A stretch of 64,000 bases of DNA. Origin: Ferruginibacter sp. (lineage in GTDB: Bacteria > Bacteroidota > Bacteroidia > Chitinophagales > Chitinophagaceae). Below the pieces are notes generated by a model. The model worked only from the letters and a program-made list of their open reading frames with translations, was not told the DNA's origin and did no database searches. Made by a program: the position numbers and the translations under genes. The stretch spans positions 186,001 through 250,000 of the forward strand of contig NZ_JAQBNR010000053.1 in the NCBI RefSeq assembly GCF_028288465.1, written 5' to 3'. Shown here in pieces: positions 17,519 through 28,100 of this stretch (position 1 is its first letter; every line of letters begins with the position of its first letter).

Positions 17519-19672
17519 ATGACAAAGTACAAGCTCCCGAAAAAAATATCCGCCCTGCTGGTGATCATTTTGTACGCCGCACCATTGACTGCACAGTACC
17601 AGGCTAACTGGGAGTCGCTTGATAAACGTCCTGTTCCGCAATGGTTCAACAATGCAAGGTTTGGCATTTTTATCCACTGGGGTGTTTACTCGGTTCCGGG
17701 ATATTGCAGCAAAGGCAACTATGCAGAATGGTACCAGAACACACTTACCGGCGGCGATAGTGCCACCACCAACTATCATCGGAAAAAATTTGGCGACCGC
17801 ACTTATTATGATCTTGCTAAAGATTTTAAAGCAGAATTGTTTAACCCGGATGAATGGGCCAAAGTTTTTGAACAATCAGGCGCAAAATACATTGTGCTCA
17901 CCTCGAAACATCATGATGGATATGCGCTGTGGCCAAGCAGGGAAGCAAGCCGCGACAGGGGCTTTGCATGGAATGCGGCAGAAGTAGGACCTCACAGGGA
18001 TTTGCTTGGAGATCTTTTTAAAGCAGTGCGTAAAACCAGCGTGCGGGCAGGTATGTATTATTCGCTGTATGAGTGGTACAACCCGCTTTGGCTAAATGAT
18101 AAACCGAAGTATGTAACGGAACACATGTGGCCACAAATGAAAGAGCTGGTAAATACCTATCAACCCGATGTAATTTTTACAGATGGCGAATGGGATGCGC
18201 CGGCCGAAACATGGAAAAGCCAGGAGTTTTTAGCGTGGTTGTACAACGAAAGTCCGGTGAAGGATAAAGTAGTTACCTACGATCGCTGGGGCAGCGGCAT
18301 CCGTTTTAAACATGGTGCGGTGTACACACCGGAATACCAGCCCGACCTGGATGTGGAAGGCCATGCATGGGAAGAAAGCCGTGGTATGGGTTACAGCTAC
18401 GGCTACAACCGGGAAGAGGATGCATGGGATTACAATTCCCCGCAAAGCCTGGTATTGCAGTTGATTGATAAAGCCAGCCGGGGTGGTAATTTCCTGCTGG
18501 ATATTGGTCCTGATGAACATGGAAAAATACCACCCATTATGCAGGAACGTTTATTGCAAATTGGTGACTGGTTAAAAATAAATGGCGAAGCTATCTATGG
18601 CACTGAAAGATGGAAAACAGTTGCCCAATGGAGTGAAGGCAGAAGAGATTATACCAGCAAGAGTGGCGATATGCTGTTAAAAATCACCCTTGATCCTGAT
18701 CCGGGCTTCGCCGTGAAGGAAGTTTTTTATACCTACAATGCGGACAAAAATGATTTGTACGCCATTCTTCCAAAATACCCCGGCAGTAAAAAAATAGTGT
18801 TGAAAAAACTGGAGATTCCGGCAGGAACGGAGATGACCTTTTTATCAACCAAAGAAAAACTGCAGTGGAAACAAGCAGGTGAAAACATCGAAATTGAGTT
18901 ACCGGAATTTAATCCCGACAAGATAAAAAACACTGCTGCATACGCTATTAAAATTGCCGGCTTCGGACAATTTGCTTCAAAACCAGCCATTGATATTCAT
19001 TACATAAAAGGCGCATTACAACCCACCGTTTCCATCACGGCAAAAAACAACAACAGCATTCGATACACGACAGACGGCAGCGAGCCCGTTGCCACATCGG
19101 CATTATACACAAAGCCTTTTGTACTGGATAAATCAGCTGAAATAAAAAGCGCTGCATTTGCCGAAGGTATGTTACCCGGCCCCATTGTTGCAAAACAGGC
19201 AACCCGTTATGAATGGATAAATGCAACAAAATTAAATGTACCAAAGCCGGGCATTGCCTATCAATATTTTGAACTCAATGGAAAGATTGACCTGAACTCA
19301 ATCAACGTTGCAACGCCGGTAAAAACGGGCTTTACAAACGAAATATCTGATAAGGTAAAGCTGCGAAAAGATAAACTGGCACTGAGCTTTGACGGATTTA
19401 TACAAGTCAGCAAAAGTGGTCTTTATACCTTCTCAACTTTTTCTGACGATGGTAGCAAGTTGTTTATTGACGGGGTTGAAATCGTGAACAACGACGGGGA
19501 ACATGCTGCCATGGAAATGTTTGGCAAAGCGGCTTTAAAAAGTGGATTTCATTCTATCAAAGTAACCTACTTTGGCAATGGTGATGTAAACGAACTGAAA
19601 GTAAACTGGCAGCCGCCCGGTGGAAAAAATGAATTGATTCCAGGCTCGGTATTATTTCATCAAGAACAGTGA
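17519..19672 (+). CDS. GH29 alpha-L-fucosidase with CHB_HEX-C and PA14 domains
   Basis: 717 residues; signal peptide ending in LTAQ. The GH29 catalytic domain has FGIFIHWGVYSVPGY (His53, Trp54), TSKHHDGYALW and VIFTDGEWD, where Asp222 is the expected nucleophile of this retaining family. After a beta-sandwich (to about 480) come one chitobiase-C-like module (IRYTTDGSEP) and a PA14 domain (about 600-715, SFDGFIQVS, FSDDGSKLFIDG). The same tail is present in the GH97 two genes upstream. It releases terminal alpha-fucose from glycans. It is last in the rightward operon and ends at a strong bidirectional hairpin at 19708-19740. Confidence 0.93.
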   Translation: MTKYKLPKKISALLVIILYAAPLTAQYQANWESLDKRPVPQWFNNARFGIFIHWGVYSVPGYCSKGNYAEWYQNTLTGGDSATTNYHRKKFGDRTYYDLAKDFKAELFNPDEWAKVFEQSGAKYIVLTSKHHDGYALWPSREASRDRGFAWNAAEVGPHRDLLGDLFKAVRKTSVRAGMYYSLYEWYNPLWLNDKPKYVTEHMWPQMKELVNTYQPDVIFTDGEWDAPAETWKSQEFLAWLYNESPVKDKVVTYDRWGSGIRFKHGAVYTPEYQPDLDVEGHAWEESRGMGYSYGYNREEDAWDYNSPQSLVLQLIDKASRGGNFLLDIGPDEHGKIPPIMQERLLQIGDWLKINGEAIYGTERWKTVAQWSEGRRDYTSKSGDMLLKITLDPDPGFAVKEVFYTYNADKNDLYAILPKYPGSKKIVLKKLEIPAGTEMTFLSTKEKLQWKQAGENIEIELPEFNPDKIKNTAAYAIKIAGFGQFASKPAIDIHYIKGALQPTVSITAKNNNSIRYTTDGSEPVATSALYTKPFVLDKSAEIKSAAFAEGMLPGPIVAKQATRYEWINATKLNVPKPGIAYQYFELNGKIDLNSINVATPVKTGFTNEISDKVKLRKDKLALSFDGFIQVSKSGLYTFSTFSDDGSKLFIDGVEIVNNDGEHAAMEMFGKAALKSGFHSIKVTYFGNGDVNELKVNWQPPGGKNELIPGSVLFHQEQ

Positions 19673-19707
19673 TGTGGTGCGTGGGATTGATCCTGTTCGC
19701 TATTTAT

Positions 19708-19740
19708 TCAACTCCCATCCTTAAGCCGGATGGGAGTTGA
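19708..19740. terminator. Bidirectional intrinsic terminator between convergent operons
   Basis: tcaactcccatcc (19708-19720) pairs perfectly with ggatgggagttga (19728-19740), a 13-bp stem with a 7-base loop. AT-rich flanks occur on both sides. It separates the rightward GH operon from the leftward sus/UnbV operon. Confidence 0.85.
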
Positions 19741-19773
19741 AATTTTATCTGCTGATGATATTATTGCGCTGCA

Positions 19774-22700
19774 TCAATGATATTCAAAAAGTTTCAGCGA
19801 GTCATTGTTAATTGCCATCAATAAACCATTTTTATTGCGCGCCAATTTAATGTGGTGAACGCTTCTCACCTCTCCCATTAGCTGGTTGAATGCCGAAGGA
19901 ATGGGCATTACTGGATTAAATACACCTTGCCCGTTGCCGAGGTCCAAAGCCAATGGCATAGCATCATACCGGCCTTCGAAAGGTGTGGTTCCAAAGAAAT
20001 TTCCTCCTGCCAGCAGATCTTTTTTACCATCACCATTGTAGTCATTTACATCAAAAGAAAAAATTGGTGACCACTGAAATGCGGCAGGTAATTGCGTTGG
20101 TTTAAAATGCCCTTTGCCGTCATTTATCAACACCATGGAGGCCAATGTAGCTGCTTTAAAAATTGTTGCTCCCTGCAGCTTTTCACCAAACACTTCTTCC
20201 ACCGTTTTGCCAGCCATTTCACCATACATTAAAAACTGTTTTTTTAAAAAGGGCAACTGCTTTTCAATGTCTTCTTTATTTAAAAAAGGATAGTATTTAT
20301 AGCCCTTAGCTACTGCCAGTATCTGGTCGGCAGAACCAATACCACTCAGCGGCTTGCTGAACATTTGCAGCGGATAATCTTTGCTGGCTGTGAGCTTGCT
20401 GTTTAGGCCATAATTACCCAATAAAATATCATCCAGGCCATCGCCATCCAGGTCTGTAGTTTTTATGGCGCACCACCAGCCCGTTAAATTTGTATCGTTA
20501 GTGGTCAAGGTAGTTTTGATGAGCTTACCATGATTATTTTTAAATAAAGCCGGCGCCATCCATTCTCCTGCTACAACTAAATCAGGCCATCCATCTTTGT
20601 CAATATCAGTAAAGCTGGCGCTGGTAACCATTCCCAATTGCTGGAGTGTGGTTGTTATATCGCCCGTTGCGAAACTAAATTTCCCTTTGCCATCATTGAT
20701 CAACAGGTAAGATACCGGCGTTTTACTATAATTCCTTGAGATGGATCTGCCACCAACGAAAAGGTCCAGGTCGCCATCGTGATCAACATCCGCGGCGATG
20801 GCAACAGATTTATTTTCTGACATCGCCGGCAGGTTATCTGCAAAACTGAAATGGCCTTTTCCATCATTCAGGTAAAGCCTGTCATTCAACAGCGGTGTAA
20901 TGCCGGAATAAATATTGCCGCCGCTTACCACGTATAAATCAGGATCACCGTCATTGTCCGCATCAAAAAAAAGCGCGTCTGTTTCTTCGCAGGCTTTGTC
21001 GTTTACAAACGCTGTACTATCTGCCGAAACTTTAAAGTCGCCATTTTTTTGTTGTAAAAAAAGTTCGCCTGCCTGGCCTTTTGCACCACATACAAAAAAG
21101 TCTTCCAACCCATCTTTGTTTACATCTGCAATAGCCGTTTTGGGGCCTTGTGTTGACAGCTCGTGTGGAATAAACCACTGGTCATTAAAATCAACATAAT
21201 CATCTTCTGTATGTTTAAAATTGCTGCCAAGGTTAGCCGTAATATCAGTAAACAATTCGGGCGATGCTGTATGTAATATGTGGTTGATGAACATTACGCA
21301 GTTAGCGATACTATCGGTGTGTTGCACATTGTAAACAACCGTTGTCTTTTTATCAATTGTAATATTGTTGATCACCTGGTACCTGTTATCCGGCCATATG
21401 ATGACCATGCTGTCAACCCGGTTATTACTACCCAACCCAAAATTAAGCTGGGTTTCGCCACAACTCATAAAACCTTTTACAGGCTGCACTTCCTTAAACA
21501 TCGCCTGTTGCTGATTAAAAAGAAAAACTTTGGCGCCAACCGCAAAATAGTTGGGCGATTTACCCCTTAGCTGAACACTTACATAGTGTGCATCGGGTTT
21601 CTTTTCACGGGTATTGTTTTTATAAATACCGGCGGGTTCGTTCATGTTATTGGTCACCAGGTCAAGGTCGCCATCACCATCCAGGTCGGCATACGCAGCG
21701 CCCTGGGAAAGCGTGGCATTTTCAAAACCCCAGGCTGCTGATTGATCTGTAAATTTTAAATTATCCGTTCCTTCAAAAATATAATTGTGCCATGCGCCGG
21801 GCGGCAGGTGTTTTAGTATTTCTTTATCATGCTCCCTAACACCTGTAGTGGAATGATCATGGGATAAAGAGGAAATGAATTTGATATAATCCAAATCGTT
21901 GGGCCTGTTTTTTATTCCGTTCGAAACAAAAATATCTGCCTTACCATCCAGGTTATAATCGGCTATCAAGGGGCTCCAGCTCCAGTCTGTTGCCGCCACG
22001 CCACTGAACAATGCGATGTCTGCAAACTTCATTCCGCGGCCAATATTTAGTTGCAGGCAATTGCGTGCATATTGGTTGGCATAGCCAAATTTGCGCTGGT
22101 AATTATAAATATCAAGTGCATCATCACCCAGCGAAGATTTCAACACTTTTTCATCCCCGGGCAACATATCGGCAGTCATCACATCCGGCCATCCATCATT
22201 GTTGATGTCTGCAATATCATTCCCCATCGAAAATTTTGATTCATGGCCAAAAGCCGCTTTGTTCATCTCTTTAAAAGTTCCGTTGCCCTGGTTTACATAA
22301 TAATAATCGTTCTCATGAAAATCGTTGCTTACATAAATATCATCAAAACCGTCCTGGTTAACATCGGCTACCGCAACGCCCAATCCATATCCCAGCGCAC
22401 TGCTGATGATACCCGAACCTTTTGTTACATTGGTAAAGTGGTCACCATCATTCCGGAATAATTTACCGCCGCTTACTTCGCTGTATTTATCCCTGAGTGC
22501 AATGGTTCCATAAGCAGCGGTTTGATGCGTGGAATGCTGTAACTGAAACATATCCAGGTCGCCATCTTTGTCGTAATCAAAAAAAACCGCCTGGGTATTA
22601 TAACCTTGTATGTCCAACCCCCATTTGGCGGCACTTTCCGTAAATGTATTGTTGTGGTTGTTAATGAACAACTGGTTGCGGGAGTTTTTAAAATAGGTGT

Positions 22701-23238
22701 ATGCTGCACCATTGTTGTCATTGGGGTTATGATTGGACACGGTGGAAATGTAGATATCCAAAAAGCCATCGCCGTTTACATCGGCCATGGTTACTCCGGT
22801 TGTCCAGTCTGCTTTTCCTGCAACGCCGGCACTTTGCGTAATGTCTTCAAATTTAAAATTGCCTTTATTTAAAAATAATTTATTGCCACTGGTATTGGCT
22901 GCAAAATAAATATCCGGTAAGCCATCATTGTTGATATCCGCTACTGCAACGCCAGCGCCGTTGTAATAATAGAGGTAATCGATAATGCTCAAACTGTCGG
23001 TATCAATATTGGGGTTTTCGAAATTTATACCGGTTACTGCAGATTCCAGTTTTGTAAACAAGGTGTCCTTTGGAACGGGGTGTGTACAGCTGCTCCACAC
23101 CAATATTGAAAACAAACAAGAGTATGTCGCTAAGGTTAGCGTCATCAGCCGCACTGGAAATATTTGTCGCATTTTAAATGCTTTTTCTGCTATTGGTTTT
23201 ACCATTTCAACACTGTCATTGTTTGTATGCTTTATCAT
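19774..23238 (-). CDS. FG-GAP/VCBS repeat lipoprotein with ASPIC/UnbV domain (CRTAC1-like)
   Basis: 1154 residues. Many calcium-loop repeats of the D-x-N/D-x-D-G-x-x-D type are spread along the chain (DINNDGLPD, DVNGDGFLD, DYNLDGKAD, DLDGDGDLD, DVDHDGDLD), as in FG-GAP/integrin-alpha-like propellers. An ASPIC/UnbV domain (VQLRGKSPNYFAVGAKV, MVIIWPDNR) lies near 560-640 between two propeller blocks. The N-terminus has a hydrophobic segment and a lipobox-like WSSC. A start at ATG 23172 would remove a 22-residue charged lead and give a cleaner signal peptide. It is downstream of SusD in the same direction but separated by a hairpin. Its role in the locus is unknown; surface binding is a guess. 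Confidence 0.88.
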   Translation of the reverse strand: MIKHTNNDSVEMVKPIAEKAFKMRQIFPVRLMTLTLATYSCLFSILVWSSCTHPVPKDTLFTKLESAVTGINFENPNIDTDSLSIIDYLYYYNGAGVAVADINNDGLPDIYFAANTSGNKLFLNKGNFKFEDITQSAGVAGKADWTTGVTMADVNGDGFLDIYISTVSNHNPNDNNGAAYTYFKNSRNQLFINNHNNTFTESAAKWGLDIQGYNTQAVFFDYDKDGDLDMFQLQHSTHQTAAYGTIALRDKYSEVSGGKLFRNDGDHFTNVTKGSGIISSALGYGLGVAVADVNQDGFDDIYVSNDFHENDYYYVNQGNGTFKEMNKAAFGHESKFSMGNDIADINNDGWPDVMTADMLPGDEKVLKSSLGDDALDIYNYQRKFGYANQYARNCLQLNIGRGMKFADIALFSGVAATDWSWSPLIADYNLDGKADIFVSNGIKNRPNDLDYIKFISSLSHDHSTTGVREHDKEILKHLPPGAWHNYIFEGTDNLKFTDQSAAWGFENATLSQGAAYADLDGDGDLDLVTNNMNEPAGIYKNNTREKKPDAHYVSVQLRGKSPNYFAVGAKVFLFNQQQAMFKEVQPVKGFMSCGETQLNFGLGSNNRVDSMVIIWPDNRYQVINNITIDKKTTVVYNVQHTDSIANCVMFINHILHTASPELFTDITANLGSNFKHTEDDYVDFNDQWFIPHELSTQGPKTAIADVNKDGLEDFFVCGAKGQAGELFLQQKNGDFKVSADSTAFVNDKACEETDALFFDADNDGDPDLYVVSGGNIYSGITPLLNDRLYLNDGKGHFSFADNLPAMSENKSVAIAADVDHDGDLDLFVGGRSISRNYSKTPVSYLLINDGKGKFSFATGDITTTLQQLGMVTSASFTDIDKDGWPDLVVAGEWMAPALFKNNHGKLIKTTLTTNDTNLTGWWCAIKTTDLDGDGLDDILLGNYGLNSKLTASKDYPLQMFSKPLSGIGSADQILAVAKGYKYYPFLNKEDIEKQLPFLKKQFLMYGEMAGKTVEEVFGEKLQGATIFKAATLASMVLINDGKGHFKPTQLPAAFQWSPIFSFDVNDYNGDGKKDLLAGGNFFGTTPFEGRYDAMPLALDLGNGQGVFNPVMPIPSAFNQLMGEVRSVHHIKLARNKNGLLMAINNDSLKLFEYH

Positions 23239-23259
23239 TTTTACACCTGCAAAAGATAG

Positions 23260-23291
23260 CAGTAATTAGTTACATCCTGCCCGGCTCTACG
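23260..23291. repeat. Imperfect 35-bp element shared with 11061-11095, copy 2
   Basis: cagtaattagttacatc, tgcccg and ctctacg match the first copy, with three bases absent in the middle. It lies just upstream of the FG-GAP lipoprotein gene and may be part of its promoter region. Confidence 0.35.
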
Positions 23292-23331
23292 CTATTTAAT
23301 TTTTAAAAGAAACCCAAACAAGCCTGCACAA

Positions 23332-23363
23332 AAAAGAGCAGCAACCGAAGTTGCTACTCTTTT
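23332..23363 (-). terminator. Intrinsic terminator after susD
   Basis: agcaac (23340-23345) pairs with gttgct (23350-23355). After one mismatch the stem extends with aaaagag/ctctttt. On the minus strand it is followed by a run of T. It is placed 27 bp past the SusD stop, so transcription into the FG-GAP gene would need read-through or its own promoter. Confidence 0.7.
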
Positions 23364-23389
23364 AAAAATATACATTCTTTCCATCAAAA

Positions 23390-25090
23390 TTAGTACCCGG
23401 GATTTTGTTGAATCTTGGGATTGGATAAAATTACTGATGGCGGAACTGGTAACAGATAGGTGTGCTTATCAGGATTATCGGCCGCTTTATCAGGAATTGT
23501 TCTGGCATCAAGGAAATGTCCAAAACGAATCATATCCTGCCTGCGAACCATTTCCCAGGCCAGTTCCCTGGCTCTTTCAGCATACAAATTATTCAGTGTA
23601 AGGTCGCTGCTTTTCCAGTCATGACTTGTGCTTCCTGAATACGCACGCCTGCGCACTTCATTTACATTGGCCAACGCATCGTCCAGGTTGGTACTGGCAC
23701 GAACTTCAGCCTCTGCCTTCATCAACAAAATATCTGCATAGCGGAAAACTGGTACATCATTGCTGATATTGTCACCTACATTTCCACCCGGTTCCGGCCA
23801 GTACTTGATATTTCTTAATCCTGCCAACCTGAAATAGGGTGCCGGATTAGAGCTTAAATACATCGTGTCAAAATAAGCCAACGGCAATCCTGACTGGTCA
23901 TCATAGATTTTAATTGCACCGGGATTGGCGGTCCCTAAGCCCACGGGGTCATTATTACTGCTTGAATAGAGGATATTTTGGTAAGGAGGATAGGGTATGC
24001 CTTTTACATATTGTTGACCAATCAGGAACTGCCCTGTCCGCTGGTCATTGAAGGTCCTGTACACATTCGTGTTGCCATCAACAACTCTTTTTTCATACAC
24101 AGAGGTGGTATCATAAAAACTGTAGAACGGATGAGAGGTGGACATGCCATTGTTTCCCATTCCATTTTGGCCAAATGTATAAAAAGCATTGTTGGCCATA
24201 AGAGATGCCACCACGATGTAGTTACCGCCCCCGGCCGGTACTACACCTGCTTTGTAAGGCACCACAAAAATGTTTTCAGTGGATGCTTCCTGTACTTTGT
24301 CCCTGAAATTGTCAAAGTATTCGGGCATTAAAGCAAATCCACCAGCTTTTATCGCATCGCATTGTGCAATACATTCGGCCAGCCTTGGTGTACCGGTATA
24401 TATTTCTGCATTCAGGTACAATTTTGCCAGCAGGCTGTGCGCAAAATACTTATTCACCTTGCCATACTTTGTAATATCCGTTGCAGTCGAAAGATCCGGC
24501 AAAGCTGCAGTTAATTCTGTTACCAAAGAATCAAATACCTGTGCCTTCGGCAAGGTAACCACCGTTGTAGGATCTTGTTTAAAATTGGTAACGTAGGGCA
24601 CGTTGCCGAAAAGATCCAGCGCCAGGTAATAAAAATAAGATCTAAGCGATTTCATTTCCGCCAGGTCTGATTTAATGGTGGCGGGTGCAGGGTTCAAACT
24701 ATTCAATGTGTAAATAATGTAATTGCATTTTCCGATGCCACCAAAGATATCTCCCCATGCCCATTCGTTTACGCCGCCACTGCCGGGCTTTTCCAGGTGA
24801 TTCCACATGTTCGTCCACATACCGCCATCGCCCCAGTCGCCGCCACGGGTAGGTGTAATCATTTCATCTGATGAAATTTCATTTTCCCAGTAAACACCGG
24901 AATTTCCGCCAAGGCCTTGCAGGGCTGCGTATGCGGGTGATTTACCGGCAGCAATTTGTTCCGGTGTTTGCCAGAAATTTTCATTTACAATCTGGCTATA
25001 AACTTTTGTATCGAGTTTGGTACAACGCAGGCCGGTAAGCGATAAGGCAACCAGTGCAACCAATGTTATATTAAATTTTAACTGTTTCAT
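23390..25090 (-). CDS. SusD/RagB family outer-membrane glycan-binding lipoprotein
   Basis: 566 residues with a lipoprotein signal peptide (LTGLRC). The family pattern is clear: ENFWQTPEQ near the start, tetratricopeptide-like helices with MKSLRSYFYYLALDLFGNVPYV, and the C-terminal ending VFRYADILLMKAEAEVRA, VNEVRRRAY, ERARELAWE and IQQNPGY. SusD proteins sit on the SusC barrel as a lid and bind the glycan or peptide to be imported. The gene follows SusC by 46 bp, and the two form the usual pair. The ligand is not predictable from sequence. Confidence 0.95.
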   Translation of the reverse strand: MKQLKFNITLVALVALSLTGLRCTKLDTKVYSQIVNENFWQTPEQIAAGKSPAYAALQGLGGNSGVYWENEISSDEMITPTRGGDWGDGGMWTNMWNHLEKPGSGGVNEWAWGDIFGGIGKCNYIIYTLNSLNPAPATIKSDLAEMKSLRSYFYYLALDLFGNVPYVTNFKQDPTTVVTLPKAQVFDSLVTELTAALPDLSTATDITKYGKVNKYFAHSLLAKLYLNAEIYTGTPRLAECIAQCDAIKAGGFALMPEYFDNFRDKVQEASTENIFVVPYKAGVVPAGGGNYIVVASLMANNAFYTFGQNGMGNNGMSTSHPFYSFYDTTSVYEKRVVDGNTNVYRTFNDQRTGQFLIGQQYVKGIPYPPYQNILYSSSNNDPVGLGTANPGAIKIYDDQSGLPLAYFDTMYLSSNPAPYFRLAGLRNIKYWPEPGGNVGDNISNDVPVFRYADILLMKAEAEVRASTNLDDALANVNEVRRRAYSGSTSHDWKSSDLTLNNLYAERARELAWEMVRRQDMIRFGHFLDARTIPDKAADNPDKHTYLLPVPPSVILSNPKIQQNPGY

Positions 25091-25136
25091 TTTTGTGTTT
25101 ATTTAAGATTCAAAATTTGTTCACCTTGTAATGTCT

Positions 25137-28100
25137 CTATTTAAAAGAGATGTTTACGCCGATTGTGAGTGAACGCGATTTTGGATAAAAGCCTCCGCCA
25201 CCATTGTATGTTAAATCAATAAATGCCGGTGTTGCCTGGTTGTCGACTGTTGCAATTTCCGGGTCAAGGCCTTTGTATGGTGTTACTACAAAAAGATTGT
25301 TTCCGGAAACATACAAGCGCATGTTATCAATTCCTTTTATTGCAGGCAGGTTATAAGATAGCGTCAAACTTTCCAGCCTTAGGTAAGAGGCATTTTCCAG
25401 CCAGTAATCGGATGGGGTCGGGTTGTCTCTTAACCCGCTGCTTACGGCTTCTTTCAATGTATTTACTGAAGGCAGGTTGTTGTAATTGGCCAGGTTAAGA
25501 TTGGTGTTGTTAAATATCTTCACACCAGAAACACCCCTGAAAAACACATTCAGCGCCCATTTTTTATATGCCAGGTTGGAAGAAAAACCATAGTTGAATT
25601 TTGGATAAGGATCAATGTAACGATTCTTAGCCTGCAGGTAGTCTGTTGTAGTACCACCGTCTGTTTCAAACTCCGATAAACCCGCTGCAGTTTTGCCTAC
25701 GTAATGTGGCAGAAAAAAAGTATAGGGTGATTTTCCCACGATTAAAAAGGTGATGGGATTACCGCTTAAGCCACGGCCGCTTGCTGAACCAACCGGTATG
25801 TTATCCGTGGATAATTTTTGTCCGTTCCAGGTACCGGAAAGGCTGGTTATTTTTGTGTTGATGGTGGTAATCTGTCCGCCAACTGACCAGGTTAAATCTT
25901 TTGAACGAATGATGTCGCCATTTAATTGAAGCTCTACGCCCTTATTGGTAAGGCTTCCCACATTGGCCAATACAGTGGATACAAAGTTAGGCGGAACCTG
26001 TACAGTATAATTGTACAACAAGTGCCGGGTTTCATCATTAAATGCACTGAAGGAACCAGTTAAACGATTTTTAAAAAGGGCGAAATCAAAGCCAATATTT
26101 TTACCATGCCGCTCTTCCCAAACCAGGTCTGGATTAGGGTTTTGGTTAGGTGAAAAACCTACCGGGTAAGGATTGGTTGTATTGGTAGGATCGTATGTAA
26201 CACCGCCGCTGCTTAAAGTAGTGAGCGTGTTGTATGCACCAATGGCATCCTGGTTGCCCACCACACCATAACCTGCGTTAATTTTCAATTCATCAATCCA
26301 ACTTACATCTTTCAGGAAAGATTCGTTCTTTAAACGCCATGCAGCCGACACAGATGGGAAATTACCCCAGCGGTGATTGGAACCAAATTTAGAGGAACCA
26401 TCACGGCGGAAACTTGCGGTTAAGTAATATTTAGAATTGTAATTGTAGGTAAGTCTGCCGAGGAAAGAAATAATTTTATACTCTTCTTTATAAGAGTTGA
26501 TGGCATTCAAACTGGAGTTACCATTTTGCAAAGAATTGTCTCCATTGGCGTCAACAGCAAACCCTTTACCAGCGGCGCTGTATGCATCGTAAGAATAGTA
26601 ATTGTATTCATACACACCCGTAGCTGTAAAATTATGTTTGCCGATACTGGTAAGATAATTTGCATGCATATCCCCTTTCCTGGAATCCCTGTTCGATGAA
26701 GATTTAATTGCACTGTTCAGGTTGTTCCATCCTGGAATCACGGGCAAATAATAATCGCCCTGTGTATTAAATTTAGTAAGCGATCCTGTAACACCTATGG
26801 TAAGGTCTTTCAGCAATTTATAATTTACTGTGGCATATTCCTGGGTCAGGTGTTCCTTTGCTTTATTGGTTACCATATTCTGTAACAACACCGGGTTTTG
26901 ATAATTGTATTGATACACAGGGTTATCAGTTCCATCGGCCTGTTTAATGCGGATATAAGGGGGCATTACATAAGCGTAATTAAAAATGTTCCTGTTTACC
27001 AGGTTTCTGTCAGTGGAAGTATTTACGATTCCAATCTGGATATCCAGCTTGTCATTCAATGCTTTTTGTTCTGCATTCAACCGCAGACCCACCTGTTCTT
27101 TACCGGTATTGATTACAATGCCCTGTTGGTTTAAATAAGTTACCGAACCGCGGTAATTAAATTTATCAGTTCCACCGGTAATCCCTACCGTATGATTGTG
27201 GGCAATACCTTTTCGTAAAATAGCGCCTACCCAATCGTTGGTTGTACCAGGACTACTGTTAGCTGTTTCAAGTTGTGCAGCATCCTGGCCAAGCTTAACT
27301 GCTTCAGCTAAAAATTCTGGTGTGCTTAACAGGTCTGGTTTTTTTGCCACTGTTGAAGAAGACAGGTACCCGGAGTAATCCACCTGCATGCGGCCACCAC
27401 GGCCTTTTTTAGTATTGATGATGATAACACCATTGGCACCACGGGAACCATAAATAGAAGTGGCAGATGCATCTTTCAATACATCGTAAGAGAGAATATC
27501 ACCCGGGGGAATGTTTGAAATCTGATTGATATCATCCAGTATAACACCATCTACAACCGCTAACGGACTTTGTCCGCCGGCAAGTGATGTTTGTCCGCGA
27601 AGCCGTATTACCACAGGCGAGTTAGGATCACCATCAATTTTTGTTATTACCAGTCCCGCAACTTTTCCCTGTATCTGGTCCATCGGGTTTGTTACCAGGC
27701 CTTGCGTAAAATCCTTTGCACCAATGCTGGATACCGCACCAGTTATATCTTTTTTACGGGATGTGCCATACCCTACCACCACAACATCGCTCAATCCGGA
27801 GGCTTCGGGTTTCAGTGAGATATTGATAGTGGCTTGTTTCCCGATATTCACTTCCTGCGTGGCATACCCGACATACGAAACCACGAGCGTCTTGGCATTG
27901 TCAGGTGCGTCAAACGAAAAACTTCCATCTTCGGCCGTGGTGGTGGCTTTGGATGAACCTTTTACCTGTACCGTGGCGCCGGATAATGGTTCGCCTTTTT
28001 CGTTGGTTACTTTACCACTGATGGTAAAAACCTGCAAGGGAGTAGTCTCCACTGTATTGTCAATCGTTTTTTCCGAAATAACAATCAGGCCGGATTCTTC

